Shown piece by piece: positions 63,497 to 64,000 of a DNA stretch of 64,000 nucleotides. Every line of letters starts with the position of its first letter. Positions within the stretch are counted from its first letter, which is position 1. The notes beneath the pieces were generated by a model, which had not been told where the DNA came from, searched no databases, and was given only the letters and a program-made list of their open reading frames with translations. The DNA is from Chloroflexota bacterium (GTDB lineage Bacteria; Chloroflexota; Limnocylindria; Limnocylindrales; CSP1-4), in NCBI GenBank assembly GCA_021787395.1, contig JAJYLZ010000007.1:1-64000 (forward strand), in the 5' to 3' direction. The position numbers and the translations under genes are program-made.

Positions 63497-64000
63497 GTGA
63501 ACCCAAATCAGCCCCCCCGTCGCCCCGGTCGCGGCCGAGCACGTCCCGACGACCCGGAACCGCAGGGCACGCTGTTCGAGAGCGCGCCCGCCGGGACGGC
63601 TGACACCGCCCTCCCCGAGGAGCCGGACTGGCTCCGCGACGCCCCAGCCGACCCGGCGCTCGAGGCCACGGGCCCGGCGCTCGACCCCGAGGCGGTCGCC
63701 GCCGCCGTCGCCGCGCGTCGCGAGGCGCGCGCCCAGGAGATCGTCAGCAACCTCAACCCCGAGCAGGCCCGGGCCGTCACCACGACCGACGGACCGCTGC
63801 TGATCCTGGCCGGCGCTGGCTCGGGCAAGACGCGCGTCGTCGCTCATCGCATCGCGTACCTCATCGGCGTGAAGGCCGTCCAGCCCCGGCGGATCCTCGC
63901 CGTCACGTTCACCAACCGCGCGGCGGGCGAGCTGCGCGAGCGGATCACCGCGCTCGTGGGCGACGTCGGCAAGGACGTGGAGGCGGGCACCTTCCACGCG
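63497..64000 (+). CDS. UvrD/PcrA/Rep-type ATP-dependent helicase, N-terminal part
   Basis: The first 168 residues of a superfamily-1A DNA helicase, cut by the window end. After an 80-residue acidic, Pro-rich extension that is not usual in PcrA, the Q-motif LNPEQARAV (86-94), Walker A LAGAGSGKT (GAGSGKT at 106-112), motif Ia VTFTNRAAGELRERI and GTFHA follow in the standard order. It is expected to unwind DNA in repair or replication restart. GTG 63497 is chosen from the TAGAAT spacing. Confidence 0.88.
   Translation, partial: MNPNQPPRRPGRGRARPDDPEPQGTLFESAPAGTADTALPEEPDWLRDAPADPALEATGPALDPEAVAAAVAARREARAQEIVSNLNPEQARAVTTTDGPLLILAGAGSGKTRVVAHRIAYLIGVKAVQPRRILAVTFTNRAAGELRERITALVGDVGKDVEAGTFHA

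Overview
The window is about 72-74% GC, gene-dense, and organised in long operons with 1-14 nt gene overlaps (ATGA, GTGA and TGATG junctions) and many GTG/TTG starts. The gene set (a murB-ddl-ftsQ-sbp-ftsA-ftsZ division cluster with yggS/yggT/yggU, split gcvPA/gcvPB, groESL under a CIRCE element, several Ala/Ser/Thr-linker lipoproteins of peptide ABC transporters) fits a high-GC Chloroflexota bacterium, perhaps of the Limnocylindria/Ellin6529 type. That taxonomic placement is an inference from gene content and style, not a database match.

Layout. 1-8.0 kb: cell wall and division cluster (tail of an upstream gene, murB, ddl, ftsQ, sbp, ftsA, a YjbQ-family gene, ftsZ, yggS, yggT, yggU), then tRNA-Val(CAC). 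8.4-9.8 kb: a secreted acid phosphatase of lower GC and a hairpin-rich gap. 9.8-13.6 kb: aconitase, divergent from a DUF2520 oxidoreductase-like gene with a His-rich N-terminus. 13.6-18.9 kb: a small hypothetical gene, a Nudix hydrolase and a full glycine cleavage operon (gcvT-gcvH-gcvPA-gcvPB). 19.1-33.4 kb: two complete Dpp/Opp-type ABC transporter operons flanking a convergent lipoprotein gene that reads as a circularly permuted family-5 solute-binding protein. 33.4-37.5 kb: split NAD synthetase (amidase plus NadE), rsmI and a frameshifted yibE/F gene. 37.7-38.2 kb: ssb. 38.2-39.0 kb: repeat-rich gap and a purA leader containing an intrinsic terminator. 39.0-52.2 kb: purine operon purA-D-B-C-S-Q-L-F-M and a purN-purH fusion, covering every step from PRPP to IMP and AMP except purE/purK. 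52.3-58.2 kb: a hydrolase, a YdeI-family gene, an atypical metG, a DinB-like gene, a striking array of four palindromes, tatD and an aldose-1-epimerase-like gene. 58.6-60.9 kb: groES-groEL. 60.9-62.8 kb: ArsR regulator plus MFS exporter. 63.0-64 kb: HIT-family gene and the start of a UvrD/PcrA helicase cut by the window end.

Most notable observations: (1) a solute-binding lipoprotein whose N-terminal domain lies at its C-terminus (25317-27155); (2) four CTGGACT-N3-AGTCCAG palindromes spaced 42/62/42 bp in front of tatD; (3) a methionyl-tRNA synthetase with an altered HIGH motif and a degenerate zinc site; (4) a recurrent leaderless promoter layout, TAnnnT 6-9 nt before the start codon, in front of at least eight genes; (5) an apparent attenuator before the purine operon; (6) a one-base frameshift in yibE/F; (7) a PurN-PurH fusion.
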